36,925 nt of DNA from Porticoccaceae bacterium (GCA_017858135.1 JAFMBY010000018.1:1-36925); one strand, 5' to 3'. Numbered from the stretch's first letter, positions 15,062-24,823 are shown. Notes: generated by a model from the letters alone, not told the origin. A program made the numbers and translations.

Positions 15062-18000
15062 CTAACCAGCCTGCACTCGAAATCGTCTCAACTGCTCATC
15101 AAGTGTAGTCCAGCTTTTTTCGAGGCGCTTCAGAGAAACCGGAACGCGCGTCTTCAACTGTTGAGCAAACAGCGATACGCGATATTCCTCGACATACCAG
15201 CAATAGTCGAGCAAGGCTGTTTCCAGTTCACTGGAAAGCGGCTGATCATCGACCAATGCCGCTTTGCATGGCGCCAATAACGCATTGATCGCGGTGATAT
15301 AGTCGCGGTCTTTGCTGTGCTGTGTCGTCAGCTTATCGAGTCGCACCTGAATCGCCCTGATGTATCGCGGGTATTGACTGATGATTTCGCCAGTGACGTT
15401 TTTTAGCGTTGCTGAGGCAAACAACCAGTCGAGCTGATTGCGAATATCCTCAGCGGCATAGATCGCCGGCAAACCTAAACTGCGCAGTTGCTTTTGCAGA
15501 TCATGCAATCGCGGTAATAATGACTCAATGGCGCCAGTATAGTCCTGAGCAAGCCCGACCACCTGACCAATACCAAACTCATAGGCCTGATCAAACTGTT
15601 GTTGATCTCTAACAATTCTCTGACCTGCAGCCTGCGTTGCGGAAGCTGCCAGAGCGGAGGAAACAGCCTGAGCGGAGGAAACAGCCTGAGCGGAGGAAAC
15701 AGCCTGAGCGGAGAAGATAGCCTGAGCGGAGAAGATAGCCTGCTGAAAACTAGCACTAATTAGCGCATCGATTACCTGCTGACGCTCACCAATTTTTGCT
15801 GCGGAGAGCGCAAGGTCTTTGCCTCGCAGCAGATGTTTATGCAGATATCTGACCTGCTCACGGCCGCGGATTAGCGCCAGACGGAGTTGACCTTGACGAC
15901 TCACCTTCTCCGCCTGCAACGGATTATCCATCACCTCGAGCGCCACACAATCGCCGCAATCGCGCAGAGCCGGCCAAGCTTTAATGCTAATGTCTCCATG
16001 CTGCAGTGCGACTTCTTCTGGCAATTCAAAATCCCACTCCGTGATTCCCTTCCGCGAGGCGCTTTGGTCGGCGGCCTTCTCCAGCCCCTGGCTAATTTGC
16101 TGCTTAAAGTCGCGCTGCAATTGCTCGAGACTTCGCGCCATAGCGATGGCGACACCATGCTCATCCTCCAGCACAAAATTCATCTGATACCAGTCGTCAA
16201 GACTGTCCTGCCGCCACTGCTCAGATTCAATAACGACGCCGCTCACCGTTCGCAAGTGGGCCGCAAGCACCTCGACCAGAGGTTTGTCTTGAGGCTTAAC
16301 TTTGCGCAAAAAGGCATCGACATGATCGGGCACCGGAACAAAATTTCGCCGCGTCTGCTTCGGCAAGCTTTTCACCAAAGCGATACATTTGTCACGCAAC
16401 ATACCTGGCACCAACCATTCAAAAAAGTATCTCGGCAATTGATGTAAAAGGGCTAAGGGTACAACTGCACTAACGCCATCTTCGATATGACCGGGTTCAA
16501 AGTGATAGCGCAGCTGATAGCTGATGCCTTGGCAGCTAATAGTTTCCGGAAACTGCGCCTGCTCGTCTTGAGAGAGTCCACGCAGCAACAGATACTCTTT
16601 CTCCAGCATCAGCAGTTGTGGATTTTTAGTCTCAGCTTGCTTGCGCCATTTTTCAAAGGCCGCCAGATTGTAGATACCCTCGGGAACGCGCTGATCATAA
16701 AAGTCGAAAATCACCTGCTGCTCGACCAACAGATCACGACGCCGAAAGCGGTCTTCCAGTGCTTGTAGCTCTTCAACCAGTTTGTGGTTGTGGCGATAAA
16801 ACTCGCCTTTACCGCGATAGCCCTCTTCCACCAGCGCCTGCTGAACAAAGACTTTTCGCGCTTCCTGTGGCGCAACCTGGCCGTAGACGCGGTTTTTGTT
16901 TTCAACAATGCTCAGGCCAAACAATGTTTGGCGCTCTTTGGCCATTACCTGACCGGATTTTTTATTGTAAAAGGGTTCGCTGTAGCTCTTTTTGACTAGG
17001 TGCGCCGCCAGTGGTTCGAGCCAGTCGGAATCGATTTTTGCCACGGTTAAGGCGAACTGCTTGGTGGTCTCCATCAGTGAGCCGGCCATCAGCCACTTCG
17101 GTGGTTTTTTACTTAATCCAGAGCCAGGAAAGATAAAAAATTTGCGATTGCGGGTGCCGAGATATTCCCACTTATCTTGCAGGATGCCCACCTGCCCAAG
17201 CAGGCCTGAGAGGATTGAACGATGTATGGCATCCTGCTCCGCAGGCTCAGTATTGACATTCAGCTTAAGCCCGCGACAAGCGGTGTGAACCTGATGATGC
17301 AGGTCTCGCCATTCGCGCATGCGTAAATAGGAGACGTAATGAGTCTTGCAGTAACGGCTGTATTGATTGCCCGACAAATTTTGGCGCTGCTCTTCAAAAT
17401 GTCGCCACAAATTTAGCAGTGAGACGAAATCGGAGTTTGGCTCTTGCCATTTTTTATGACTCTGATCTGCAGCCTGCTGCTTATCAGCCGGGCGCTCACG
17501 GGGATCCTGAATACTCAAACCAGTGGTAATAATCATCACTTCGGCGAGACAGCCATTGTTGGCAGATTCTAGTAGCATTCGCGCAAAACGCGGGTCCAGA
17601 GGAATATTGACTAGACGCTTGCCAAGACTGCTTAACTTGCCGTCTTCGGTCACCGCCTGCAATTCTTCCAGCAGCTTAAAGCCATCACTGATCATGCGTT
17701 GGTCTGGGGGGTCGACAAAGGGGAAGTTGCGGATATCACCAATTCTCAGATGCAGCATCTGCAAAATAACCGCAGCCAAATTAGTGCGCACGATTTCCGG
17801 GTCGGTAAATGCTGACCGGCCCTGAAAGTCCTCTTCCGAATAGAGCCGATAACAGACGCCGTCGGCAACCCGACCACAGCGTCCAGCACGCTGATTGGCA
17901 CTGGCCTGAGAAATTGCCTCTATAGGTAGCCGTTGCACTTTGCTGCGGAAGCTATAACGCGACACGCGCGCTCTGCCGGTATCGATAACATAGCGAATTC

Positions 18001-19090
18001 CCGGCACCGTCAGTGAGGTTTCCGCAACATTGGTGCTCAGCACAATACGCCGTCCACGGTGCGGCGAAAATATTTTGCTCTGCTCAGCAAGACTCAGCCG
18101 AGCATACAGCGGCACTACCTCTGTGTGCGGCAGTTGGGCGCGTTTAATGGCCAGATTAACCTCGCGTATTTCGCGCTCACCGCTGAGGAAAATAAGCACA
18201 TCTCCGGCTTTTTGATTGCTGTGAATATCTTGCAGGCAGTCGACAATCATCTGATCGCGATCACTTTCCACGTCATCCGGGTGGTTGTAGATAACCTCGA
18301 CCGGAAAGCTGCGACCAGAGACTTCGACTACCGGTGCATTATTAAAATGTTTGGAAAACTTGGCGACATCAATGGTCGCTGAGGTGATGATAATTTTTAG
18401 ATCGGGCCGCTGCGGCAAGAGGTTTTTTAAATAGCCGAGCAAAAAATCAATATTCAGACTGCGCTCGTGGGCCTCGTCAATAATCAAGGTGTCATAGCCA
18501 CTGAGGAAGCGATCCCGTTGAATCTCTGCCAGCAGTATGCCATCGGTCATCAGTTTGATCAGGCTATTTGGCGAACTCTGATCGGAGAAGCGCACCTGAT
18601 AACCCACGGCCTCGCCCAATTTGACCTGCAATTCGTCTGCAATACGGTTTGCTACGGTACGCGCGGCAATCCGCCGCGGCTGAGTGTGGCCAATTAAGCC
18701 TCTAACCCCGCGCCCGGCTTGCAGGCAGATTTTCGGTAACTGAGTGGTTTTACCGGAACCGGTTTCACCGGCCACGACGATCACTTGGTGCTTGCTGAGC
18801 AACTCGGCGATTTCATCGGCGCGCTCACTGACCGGGAGTTCAGGGTAGCTGAAAGAGGGAATAGTCTGACGACGATGTTCGGTCAATGTTTGCGTTTTCA
18901 GCAGAGCAGCATGCCATTGCTGCCAGCCTGCGTTGATATCACAGCCGCGCCTGTGCTGCTGCTCAAGCTCCCTCAGCTGGCGGCTAAGTCTGAAGCTGTC
19001 TCGGGTACTGGATGTTTGTTCGACCAACAACTGGAGTCGCTGAAAGTCTTGCTGACCGCTGGGTAGATCAGGCGCTTGCTGGTTTGTCAT
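15062..19090 (-). CDS. hrpA: ATP-dependent RNA helicase HrpA (DEAH box)
   Basis: HrpA is a cytosolic DEAH helicase linked in E. coli to mRNA processing and rescue of collided ribosomes. The 1342 residues agree with the ~1300-residue family. Motifs: Walker A GETGSGKTTQLPK (about 97–109), DEAHERS (about 202–208), SATIDVAKFS, and QASANQRAGRCGRV of motif VI. HA2 and OB-fold regions follow, then the long HrpA-specific C-terminal domain (DUF3418). An in-frame 18-bp tandem repeat inserts SAQAVS/SAQAIF units at about residues 1116–1146 of that domain. It starts 9 nt after dnaQ and is probably cotranscribed with rnhA and dnaQ. Confidence 0.95.
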   Translation of the reverse strand: MTNQQAPDLPSGQQDFQRLQLLVEQTSSTRDSFRLSRQLRELEQQHRRGCDINAGWQQWHAALLKTQTLTEHRRQTIPSFSYPELPVSERADEIAELLSKHQVIVVAGETGSGKTTQLPKICLQAGRGVRGLIGHTQPRRIAARTVANRIADELQVKLGEAVGYQVRFSDQSSPNSLIKLMTDGILLAEIQRDRFLSGYDTLIIDEAHERSLNIDFLLGYLKNLLPQRPDLKIIITSATIDVAKFSKHFNNAPVVEVSGRSFPVEVIYNHPDDVESDRDQMIVDCLQDIHSNQKAGDVLIFLSGEREIREVNLAIKRAQLPHTEVVPLYARLSLAEQSKIFSPHRGRRIVLSTNVAETSLTVPGIRYVIDTGRARVSRYSFRSKVQRLPIEAISQASANQRAGRCGRVADGVCYRLYSEEDFQGRSAFTDPEIVRTNLAAVILQMLHLRIGDIRNFPFVDPPDQRMISDGFKLLEELQAVTEDGKLSSLGKRLVNIPLDPRFARMLLESANNGCLAEVMIITTGLSIQDPRERPADKQQAADQSHKKWQEPNSDFVSLLNLWRHFEEQRQNLSGNQYSRYCKTHYVSYLRMREWRDLHHQVHTACRGLKLNVNTEPAEQDAIHRSILSGLLGQVGILQDKWEYLGTRNRKFFIFPGSGLSKKPPKWLMAGSLMETTKQFALTVAKIDSDWLEPLAAHLVKKSYSEPFYNKKSGQVMAKERQTLFGLSIVENKNRVYGQVAPQEARKVFVQQALVEEGYRGKGEFYRHNHKLVEELQALEDRFRRRDLLVEQQVIFDFYDQRVPEGIYNLAAFEKWRKQAETKNPQLLMLEKEYLLLRGLSQDEQAQFPETISCQGISYQLRYHFEPGHIEDGVSAVVPLALLHQLPRYFFEWLVPGMLRDKCIALVKSLPKQTRRNFVPVPDHVDAFLRKVKPQDKPLVEVLAAHLRTVSGVVIESEQWRQDSLDDWYQMNFVLEDEHGVAIAMARSLEQLQRDFKQQISQGLEKAADQSASRKGITEWDFELPEEVALQHGDISIKAWPALRDCGDCVALEVMDNPLQAEKVSRQGQLRLALIRGREQVRYLHKHLLRGKDLALSAAKIGERQQVIDALISASFQQAIFSAQAIFSAQAVSSAQAVSSAQAVSSALAASATQAAGQRIVRDQQQFDQAYEFGIGQVVGLAQDYTGAIESLLPRLHDLQKQLRSLGLPAIYAAEDIRNQLDWLFASATLKNVTGEIISQYPRYIRAIQVRLDKLTTQHSKDRDYITAINALLAPCKAALVDDQPLSSELETALLDYCWYVEEYRVSLFAQQLKTRVPVSLKRLEKSWTTLDEQLRRFRVQAG
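15653..15742. repeat. Five tandem 18-bp repeats inside hrpA
   Basis: Plus-strand units are AGCGGAGGAAACAGCCTG three times (15653–15706) followed by AGCGGAGAAGATAGCCTG twice (15707–15742). The unit length is divisible by three, so each copy adds six residues (SAQAVS or SAQAIF) to HrpA without breaking the frame. Identity within each subgroup is perfect, which implies recent slippage or strong homogenisation. Confidence 0.97.
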
Positions 19091-19099
19091 GAATAAATA

Positions 19100-19819
19100 T
19101 CAGTCGCCACTGCTCAACCACACACAGTTACCGCTGCTTGCGGCGATAGCATCAAGCTTCTGCTGGTGCAGCGCCAACTCATCATCACTGGGTTTGATGA
19201 TACGCAGCGCTGGTCGACTCTGCGGCAGGCGGCGTATGGCACTCTTGGTGCTGAGCTCGCCACTGTCGGAAGACTGCTGATCACTGATATTGAGGTTAAC
19301 CTGACCGCCGGTCATCAGTAGATAAACATCGGCGAGAATCTCTGCATCAAGCAGTGCGCCGTGCAGATCTCTCTGCGAATTGTCGACGCCATAGCGCTTG
19401 CACAGAGCGTCGAGATTGTTTTTTTGCCCCGGGTGTTTTTGGCGCGCCAGCGCCAAGGTATCAATGATTCGACAACCGCTTTCAATCACCTGATAGGCAC
19501 CACCGAGCTTGGCGATTTCATGATTGATAAAGCCGACATCAAAAGGGGCATTGTGAATAATCAGATCAGCACCGTCGACAAACTGCAAAAATTCGCGAGC
19601 GACCTGATCAAACAGCGGCTTGTCCTCAAGAAATTGATCGCTAATACCATGCACCTCCATCGCCCCTTCATCGACCTTGCGTTGAGGATTAATATATTGA
19701 TGGTAGTGTCTGCCGGTAAGCTTGCGCCCCACCAGCTCGACACAACCAATTTCAATAATGCGATGGTCCTGAGAGGTTTCCAGGCCGGTGGTTTCTGTAT
19801 CAAGAACAATCTGTCTCAT
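19100..19819 (-). CDS. dnaQ: DNA polymerase III epsilon subunit (3'–5' proofreading exonuclease)
   Basis: DnaQ removes misincorporated bases within the Pol III core. The 239-residue product has the DnaQ-type Exo motifs: VLDTETTGLE (Exo I, Asp8 and Glu10), IIHNAPFDVGFINHE (Exo II) and HGALLDAEILAD (Exo III with the catalytic His and Asp). After the exonuclease domain, GGQVNLNISD holds QVNLNI, a candidate beta-clamp-binding motif in the position of the E. coli clamp motif. The remaining C-terminus should bind the alpha subunit. It lies 34 nt after rnhA and 9 nt before hrpA on the same strand. In E. coli rnhA and dnaQ are divergent, so the arrangement differs here. Confidence 0.95.
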   Translation of the reverse strand: MRQIVLDTETTGLETSQDHRIIEIGCVELVGRKLTGRHYHQYINPQRKVDEGAMEVHGISDQFLEDKPLFDQVAREFLQFVDGADLIIHNAPFDVGFINHEIAKLGGAYQVIESGCRIIDTLALARQKHPGQKNNLDALCKRYGVDNSQRDLHGALLDAEILADVYLLMTGGQVNLNISDQQSSDSGELSTKSAIRRLPQSRPALRIIKPSDDELALHQQKLDAIAASSGNCVWLSSGD

Positions 19820-19853
19820 GGTCTCTGCTGCTTATATCATCGTATTTAAATTG

Positions 19854-20285
19854 TTAAAGTTCGTCGATACCGCGATTAGCCAACTCATCTGCGAGCTCAT
19901 TTTCAGCGTGTCCGCTGTGACCTTTCACCCAGTGCCAATCAATCTCGTGCTCACCAATCAGGGCGTCGAGTTTTTGCCACAGGTCGACATTTTTTACCGG
20001 CTGCTTACTCGCCGTTTTCCAATGGCGCTTTTTCCAAGCCGGCATCCATTCTTGGATACCTTTCAGCACATAGGTTGAATCTGACGTGATGGATATTTTG
20101 CATGGCCGAGTCAGCGCTGACAAACCCTCAATCACTGCGGTCAGTTCCATACGATTGTTGGTGGTGTCCGCCTCGCCACCGAACAGCGTTTTCTCCTTGT
20201 CGCCGTAGCGCATAAAAACGCCCCAGCCACCTGGGCCAGGATTCCCCCTGCATGCGCCATCGGTAAATATTTCAACTGCTTTCAT
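19854..20285 (-). CDS. rnhA: Ribonuclease HI
   Basis: RNase HI degrades the RNA strand of RNA–DNA hybrids such as R-loops and primers, in the cytosol. The 143 residues are close to the usual 150–155. Catalytic carboxylates are visible in [18 protein letters not shown] (Asp9), [12 protein letters not shown] (the Glu), [10 protein letters not shown] (the Asp of DST) and [12 protein letters not shown] (last Asp). The basic substrate-binding protrusion [16 protein letters not shown] is present. The ATG overlaps the upstream methyltransferase stop by 4 nt, so the two are translationally coupled, and dnaQ follows. Confidence 0.97.
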   Translation of the reverse strand: MKAVEIFTDGACRGNPGPGGWGVFMRYGDKEKTLFGGEADTTNNRMELTAVIEGLSALTRPCKISITSDSTYVLKGIQEWMPAWKKRHWKTASKQPVKNVDLWQKLDALIGEHEIDWHWVKGHSGHAENELADELANRGIDEL

Positions 20286-21124
20286 GGTCTTCCTTTAAGC
20301 TTATTGGTTTCGCTGTCAGTATTTTTATGTATAGCCCGCTTAATCCCATCGCTCACACCATAACCATTTTTAGCTGCGGCCCTCCAAGGACTTGCCGGCC
20401 CTGTAATACCTCGCGGCACACGTTTAACTGCATGGATCATATAGAAGTTACCCAGCGGGAAGCGAATCTTTTGACAGAGTCTTTCCCAGCGACTGTCACG
20501 CTCTGCCAAGCCGGGCGAATTCAGCGGCAGATGATAGGCGCCATGTTCTATTTGCACGACATGAAAGTTGAGTAACGATAGCCAGTCGATAACACGGGCC
20601 ATGCGCAGATTATGAAAACTGAACTGGGCCTGTTTGGAACACAGCTGCATCGGGTACTTGGCGATCCCCATAGGGCCACATGGGTTAAACAGGCAGAGCA
20701 GCAAGCTGCCTCCCGGCATCACTACTCGACTAGCCTCTGCAAGCACCGCCTTTGGTGAGGTGGAGAACTCAATAGCATGGTGCAGCAGCATTACGTCAAT
20801 GGTTGCCGACATCAGCGGCAACTCCATATAACTTGAAAGTGCTGCATGGCTGGCGTTGAGCTCTGAAGGATGCAGACTGAAACGATGAATTTGGTTAAAG
20901 CTATCGAGGGTCTCTATATCGTCGCTTAGCCCCAGTCGCAACATTCGATACCCCGGCAGCTGTGGAAACTTTTCACGCAGCACACGCCGCTCATGACGCA
21001 GTAAATAGCGCCCAAAATCGCTGTCTAGCCAACGTCGGATTTCCTCGGTCGAACTGCCGAGATCCTTAATCTTGAGTCGATTAAACAAGCTCTCGCCGGC
21101 GCGGCGAAAAGGCGTTAAAGACAT
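20282..21124 (-). CDS. YafS-like class I SAM methyltransferase-fold protein
   Basis: This 280-residue protein has a methyltransferase core. [13 protein letters not shown] at about 38–50 is followed by the motif I region [11 protein letters not shown], then [36 protein letters not shown], with strand 5 as [10 protein letters not shown] (pieces described separately by position about 102–150). Motif I has only one glycine where GxGxG is usual, so cofactor binding may differ or be lost. In enterobacteria a relative (yafS) occupies this same position before rnhA, which supports the assignment. The substrate is unknown. The C-terminal 40 residues are basic and look disordered. It is translated with rnhA (ATGA overlap) and is divergent from mltD. 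Confidence 0.78.
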   Translation of the reverse strand: MSLTPFRRAGESLFNRLKIKDLGSSTEEIRRWLDSDFGRYLLRHERRVLREKFPQLPGYRMLRLGLSDDIETLDSFNQIHRFSLHPSELNASHAALSSYMELPLMSATIDVMLLHHAIEFSTSPKAVLAEASRVVMPGGSLLLCLFNPCGPMGIAKYPMQLCSKQAQFSFHNLRMARVIDWLSLLNFHVVQIEHGAYHLPLNSPGLAERDSRWERLCQKIRFPLGNFYMIHAVKRVPRGITGPASPWRAAAKNGYGVSDGIKRAIHKNTDSETNKLKGRP

Positions 21125-21324
21125 AGTGAAGATGAGATTATTATCATGGGGTTCATTATGTTCGCTGAATTAAATAAAGGCCAGAGGATGATTTTGCATT
21201 GTCAACTCGTATCATTTTGACGTTAGCCTAGAGTGGAATAATCGATCCTGAGAATTGGGTGATTGTGTAGACTTCAGCTGATCGATACAATCCCGCTCCA
21301 ATCGCCAGATCAAGAGTACTCAAT

Positions 21325-22908
21325 TTGCTACCTGTTTCACCAAACGCCCTTACCCTACCTCACTATTTACGTTTAATTCTAACCTTAAGTTTAACGTTAG
21401 TTACCGTCGGCTGCACGCACCTGGTAGATCCTGAGAATGATATGGTTGTCGTGGAAGCGGTAACAAGTGTCGTCGAGATTGACGCGATTGATAGCGAGTC
21501 GACGGCAGCAAAATTACCTCTATCGATCGATGCGCCGACGAGTATAGAGCCCGAGGTCATTGACCTGTGGCAGAGACTTCGCGACGGATTCAGCTTGATG
21601 CCGAAGACGATGCCAGCAAGCGTGGCCAAACAACGCGATTGGTATCTGCGCAATCCGAGCTATCTGAAAACTGTTTTTGCCCGTGCCGAACCGTTTATTT
21701 ATTATGTCACCGAGCAACTCGATCAAGCCGGCCTGCCCCTTGAGCTGGCTCTGCTGCCGATCGTTGAAAGCACCTATGATCCCCTTGCCTATTCTCACAG
21801 CCACGCGGTAGGGCTGTGGCAGTTTATCCCGTCAACGGCAGCCTCTCTCGGTTTACGACGCGATCGCTGGTATGACGGCAGACGTGATGTTATCTATTCG
21901 ACCCAGGCCGCGATCACTTACCTAAAACAGCTTAACAATCGCTTTGATCAAGACTGGCTGTTGGCACTGGCGGCTTACAACTCTGGGCAGGGCTATGTTA
22001 GCAAATCGATCAAGCGCAACCGCAAAGCAGGTAAAGACACCGATTTTTGGTCGATCTCCCTGCCTCGGGAAACCCGCAATTATGTGCCGCAACTACTCGC
22101 ACTCGCCAGCTTGGTTCGCGATCCGCAAGAGTATGGGCTGGAACTGCCGGCGATGCCCAACGAGCCCTATTTTGAAATCGTCGAAATCAGCTCTCAAATT
22201 GACTTGGGCAATGTCATTGCACTTACCGACGTCGAATTAGCCGACTTTACACGCCTCAACCCAGCCTATCGTCGCGCTTTGACCCCGCCACAGGGAACGC
22301 ACAGTTTGCTGCTGCCGGTTGGCACGGCACAGCCGTTGAGAGATTTACTGGCGACGACGGACCCCAAGACATGGGTGCCGCACACAGAATACGCGGTCAT
22401 GAGCGGTGATACTTTATCTGAGATTGCGCTGCGGTTTGAGATCCCGACTGCTTGGCTGCGAGAGCGCAACAAGCTCAAAAATGACCAATTGCGGATTGGG
22501 CAGATCTTGCTGATTCCTCACGCTGGGAATAATGCCAATTACCAGGCGAGCTCAAAAAGCGGGGCCACAGAGCCTAATTATTACACCGTGCGCCGCGGCG
22601 ATTCGCTGTGGTCCATCGCCAAACAGTTTAATACCAGCATCAAACGTCTGCGCGAGACCAATAAACTTTCTAGTCATACGCTGCAGGTGAATGATCGCCT
22701 TGTGGTGGGCTCAAAGACCGCTGACCTGGCCTCGGAGAATGTTCGTAAACTCTCCTACCGAGTAAAGCGTGGCGACTCACTGTCACTGATCGCGAGCAAG
22801 TTTGATATTGCAATAAGGGATATTACGCGCTGGAATAAGATTAGCCGCAATGCGTTGCTGCAGCCTGGGCAGCGTCTGACACTCTTTATTAACGCATTAA
22901 AGATCTAA
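21325..22908 (+). CDS. mltD: Membrane-bound lytic murein transglycosylase D with LysM repeats
   Basis: MltD cleaves peptidoglycan glycan strands with formation of 1,6-anhydro-muramic ends, acting from the outer-membrane inner face. The 527-residue product begins at a TTG codon (21325); no in-frame ATG or GTG occurs between the upstream stop at 21268 and the signal sequence. An AAGAG lies upstream. The lipobox is LVTVGC (Cys30). The SLT catalytic domain is about 120–275, with the catalytic glutamate in LLPIVESTYDP (Glu148), then GLWQFIPSTA and ALAAYNSGQG. Three LysM repeats follow (about 357–400, 420–465, 475–522), each opening like VRRGDSLWSIA. It ends at a strong hairpin terminator. Confidence 0.94.
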   Translation: MLPVSPNALTLPHYLRLILTLSLTLVTVGCTHLVDPENDMVVVEAVTSVVEIDAIDSESTAAKLPLSIDAPTSIEPEVIDLWQRLRDGFSLMPKTMPASVAKQRDWYLRNPSYLKTVFARAEPFIYYVTEQLDQAGLPLELALLPIVESTYDPLAYSHSHAVGLWQFIPSTAASLGLRRDRWYDGRRDVIYSTQAAITYLKQLNNRFDQDWLLALAAYNSGQGYVSKSIKRNRKAGKDTDFWSISLPRETRNYVPQLLALASLVRDPQEYGLELPAMPNEPYFEIVEISSQIDLGNVIALTDVELADFTRLNPAYRRALTPPQGTHSLLLPVGTAQPLRDLLATTDPKTWVPHTEYAVMSGDTLSEIALRFEIPTAWLRERNKLKNDQLRIGQILLIPHAGNNANYQASSKSGATEPNYYTVRRGDSLWSIAKQFNTSIKRLRETNKLSSHTLQVNDRLVVGSKTADLASENVRKLSYRVKRGDSLSLIASKFDIAIRDITRWNKISRNALLQPGQRLTLFINALKI

Positions 22909-22909
22909 C

Positions 22910-22947
22910 CCAACAAAGCCGTTATTTGCGGCTTTGTTGGACGTTTT
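22910..22947 (+). terminator. Intrinsic terminator after mltD (convergent with ppiD)
   Basis: A 12-bp perfect stem, CCAACAAAGCCG (22910–22921) with CGGCTTTGTTGG (22929–22940), encloses a 7-nt loop. It is followed by ACGTTTTTCG. It begins 2 nt after the mltD stop and lies 19 nt from the convergent ppiD stop, so it probably separates both transcripts. Confidence 0.85.
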
Positions 22948-22966
22948 TCGGGGACGCTGCCCGGTG

Positions 22967-24823
22967 TTAACGTTCTATGTCTGCGTCGCCGAGCATCGCG
23001 GCCTGAATGGCCTTTAGTTCGCGACTGCCATTGGCGGAAATGCCGGCGTAGCTCAAGCTGGCTTTCTGATCGTTACTCAGCTTGCTGCTGTCTCCGGCCT
23101 CAACACCGGTTAAGGCAACCACCACAAAATCACCATTGCGCGTGTAGAAGCTTTCAATCATATCCTCAGTGGCCGTGGCCGGCAGCTGGAAGACAAAGCG
23201 CTTGACCTCATTATTGACGCCACCGGTACTGCGCTTGGCATCCAAAACGACCTGCCAATCCAGATCTTCACTCTTGGCAACGGCTTCCACTTGCTCACCG
23301 GAGTCTACTCTGGCCATCAGTGCTGCACCACGCTGCGCCAGGCTGGCCCGGGCCAATTCGTCGCTCAGAGATGCCACGACCGATGCCTTCACTTCAGCCA
23401 ACTCTTTCTGACGGGCAGGGATATAGCTATTCAGTTTAAGCACCAGGTAACGATCATCGCCCAACTCCAGCACTTCACTGGCGTATTTGTCCTCTAACAC
23501 TTCGGCACTGAATGCCGCCTTGACCACCGCTGGATAGGCCGCGATGCCGGCTGTATCTGCGCGCGTAAAGGGCTCTGACACCTGAGCAGTCAACTGCAGG
23601 TCGTCGGCAATCTCTGCGAGGGTTTCAGCGTTGTAGCTTAACTCTTTTAACTTAGCGAGCTTCTCGACCAACCAAACATCGGTGAGCTCTGCGATCAACT
23701 CTTGTTCAATACGGCCTCGCTCAGTGTCGAAGTCGACGCTCTGCTGCTGAATATCGAGCAATTTAATCAAGTGGGTGCCGCTTTCAGTCTCAATCGGGGC
23801 GGAGACTTCGCCGACCTGAAGGGCAGCCAGTGCCGCCTCGAACGCTTCTGGAAAGGTATCACCAGAGGTATAACCCAGATCGCCACCAAAATCAGCAGAA
23901 CCAACATCTTCAGAGTACTCTTTGGCCAATGCGTCAAACGCCTGGCCCGCCTCTAACTTGCCATTTATCTCACTTAACAGCGCCGCATCAGGCTGTGACA
24001 GCAGTATGTGTGCTGCTTGGCGAGACGTGGTCGACTCCAGCGTTTCAAGCTGTTCGTCGTAGCGGGCTCTTAACTGTCCTTCGCTGATCTGTTGCTTCTC
24101 GCTGAAAAGGGTTGGGCTAAGTTCGATATAATCAACCACTACCTGCTCTTCGGCCATGTAGCGCTGTTTATTTGATTGATAGTAGTCTTCGATCTGCGTA
24201 TCGCTCAGCTGCACTGTATCAATCGCAGCCTGCAGCGGCAGGGTCATATAATAGTAATCGCGCCGTTGCTCGGTAATGCTAGCCAACAGGTTAAGTTCAC
24301 TTTTGGTAATGAAACTAGAGGCGTCAAAACCGCGGACATACTGCTCGATCAATAGATCGTCTTTTAGCATCGCCAAAAAGGTGCCGCTGGTGTATCCCTG
24401 ATTGCGGATAGTATAGAGATAGAGATCCTGATCGAAACTGCCATCATCTGCCTGAAACGCTGGCGTTCCAAGTAGTAACTTGCTGGTGGTGCGTGACGAG
24501 ACGCCCATACCACCAGATTTCGCCGCCTGAGAGATAAGCTTGCGGCCAATAATTTGTTCAACCACCTGTGGGCGGATTAACTCATCGCTGAGTAGTGCCG
24601 CGTCGAGGCCTTCATTTTCACTGAGGATGCGTCGCTTTTCGTTGTTAATTGCCTGTTGCACACTTAGTTCTGTCACCTGTTCACCATTTACGATGACCGC
24701 AGTTTCAGACGCGCTACCAGATACAGACAGTGAGCCAATGCCAGAGAAAGCAAAGACTATCGCAATCAAGATTACAATCCCGAAAGCAATACCCTTCATA
24801 TTATTTCTAAAACTGTCCAACAT
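22967..24823 (-). CDS. ppiD: Periplasmic folding chaperone/peptidyl-prolyl isomerase PpiD
   Basis: PpiD is anchored in the inner membrane and helps newly exported proteins leaving the Sec translocon. The 618 residues match the ~620 of the family. An N-terminal membrane anchor (about 12–33, IAFGIVILIAIVFAFSGIG) follows LDSFRNNMKG. An SurA-like N-terminal region follows, then the parvulin domain (about 265–365, from RQAAHILLSQ through GGDLGYTSGDTFPEAFE to ESGTHLIKLLD) and a C-terminal domain. Isomerase activity of PpiD proteins is weak or absent, so the chaperone role is the safer assignment. It follows hupB, as in E. coli, but a strong terminator between them suggests limited read-through. Confidence 0.94.
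   Translation of the reverse strand: MLDSFRNNMKGIAFGIVILIAIVFAFSGIGSLSVSGSASETAVIVNGEQVTELSVQQAINNEKRRILSENEGLDAALLSDELIRPQVVEQIIGRKLISQAAKSGGMGVSSRTTSKLLLGTPAFQADDGSFDQDLYLYTIRNQGYTSGTFLAMLKDDLLIEQYVRGFDASSFITKSELNLLASITEQRRDYYYMTLPLQAAIDTVQLSDTQIEDYYQSNKQRYMAEEQVVVDYIELSPTLFSEKQQISEGQLRARYDEQLETLESTTSRQAAHILLSQPDAALLSEINGKLEAGQAFDALAKEYSEDVGSADFGGDLGYTSGDTFPEAFEAALAALQVGEVSAPIETESGTHLIKLLDIQQQSVDFDTERGRIEQELIAELTDVWLVEKLAKLKELSYNAETLAEIADDLQLTAQVSEPFTRADTAGIAAYPAVVKAAFSAEVLEDKYASEVLELGDDRYLVLKLNSYIPARQKELAEVKASVVASLSDELARASLAQRGAALMARVDSGEQVEAVAKSEDLDWQVVLDAKRSTGGVNNEVKRFVFQLPATATEDMIESFYTRNGDFVVVALTGVEAGDSSKLSNDQKASLSYAGISANGSRELKAIQAAMLGDADIER

Noticed and set aside
15653-15742. CRISPR-like array
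   Set aside because: The units are directly contiguous with no spacers, in frame inside hrpA, and only 18 bp long.
17523-17825. Plus-strand frames of 60–190 codons across hrpA, uvrC, lon, clpX and tig
   Set aside because: All lie opposite strongly conserved genes, lack ribosome sites and show no recognisable domains.
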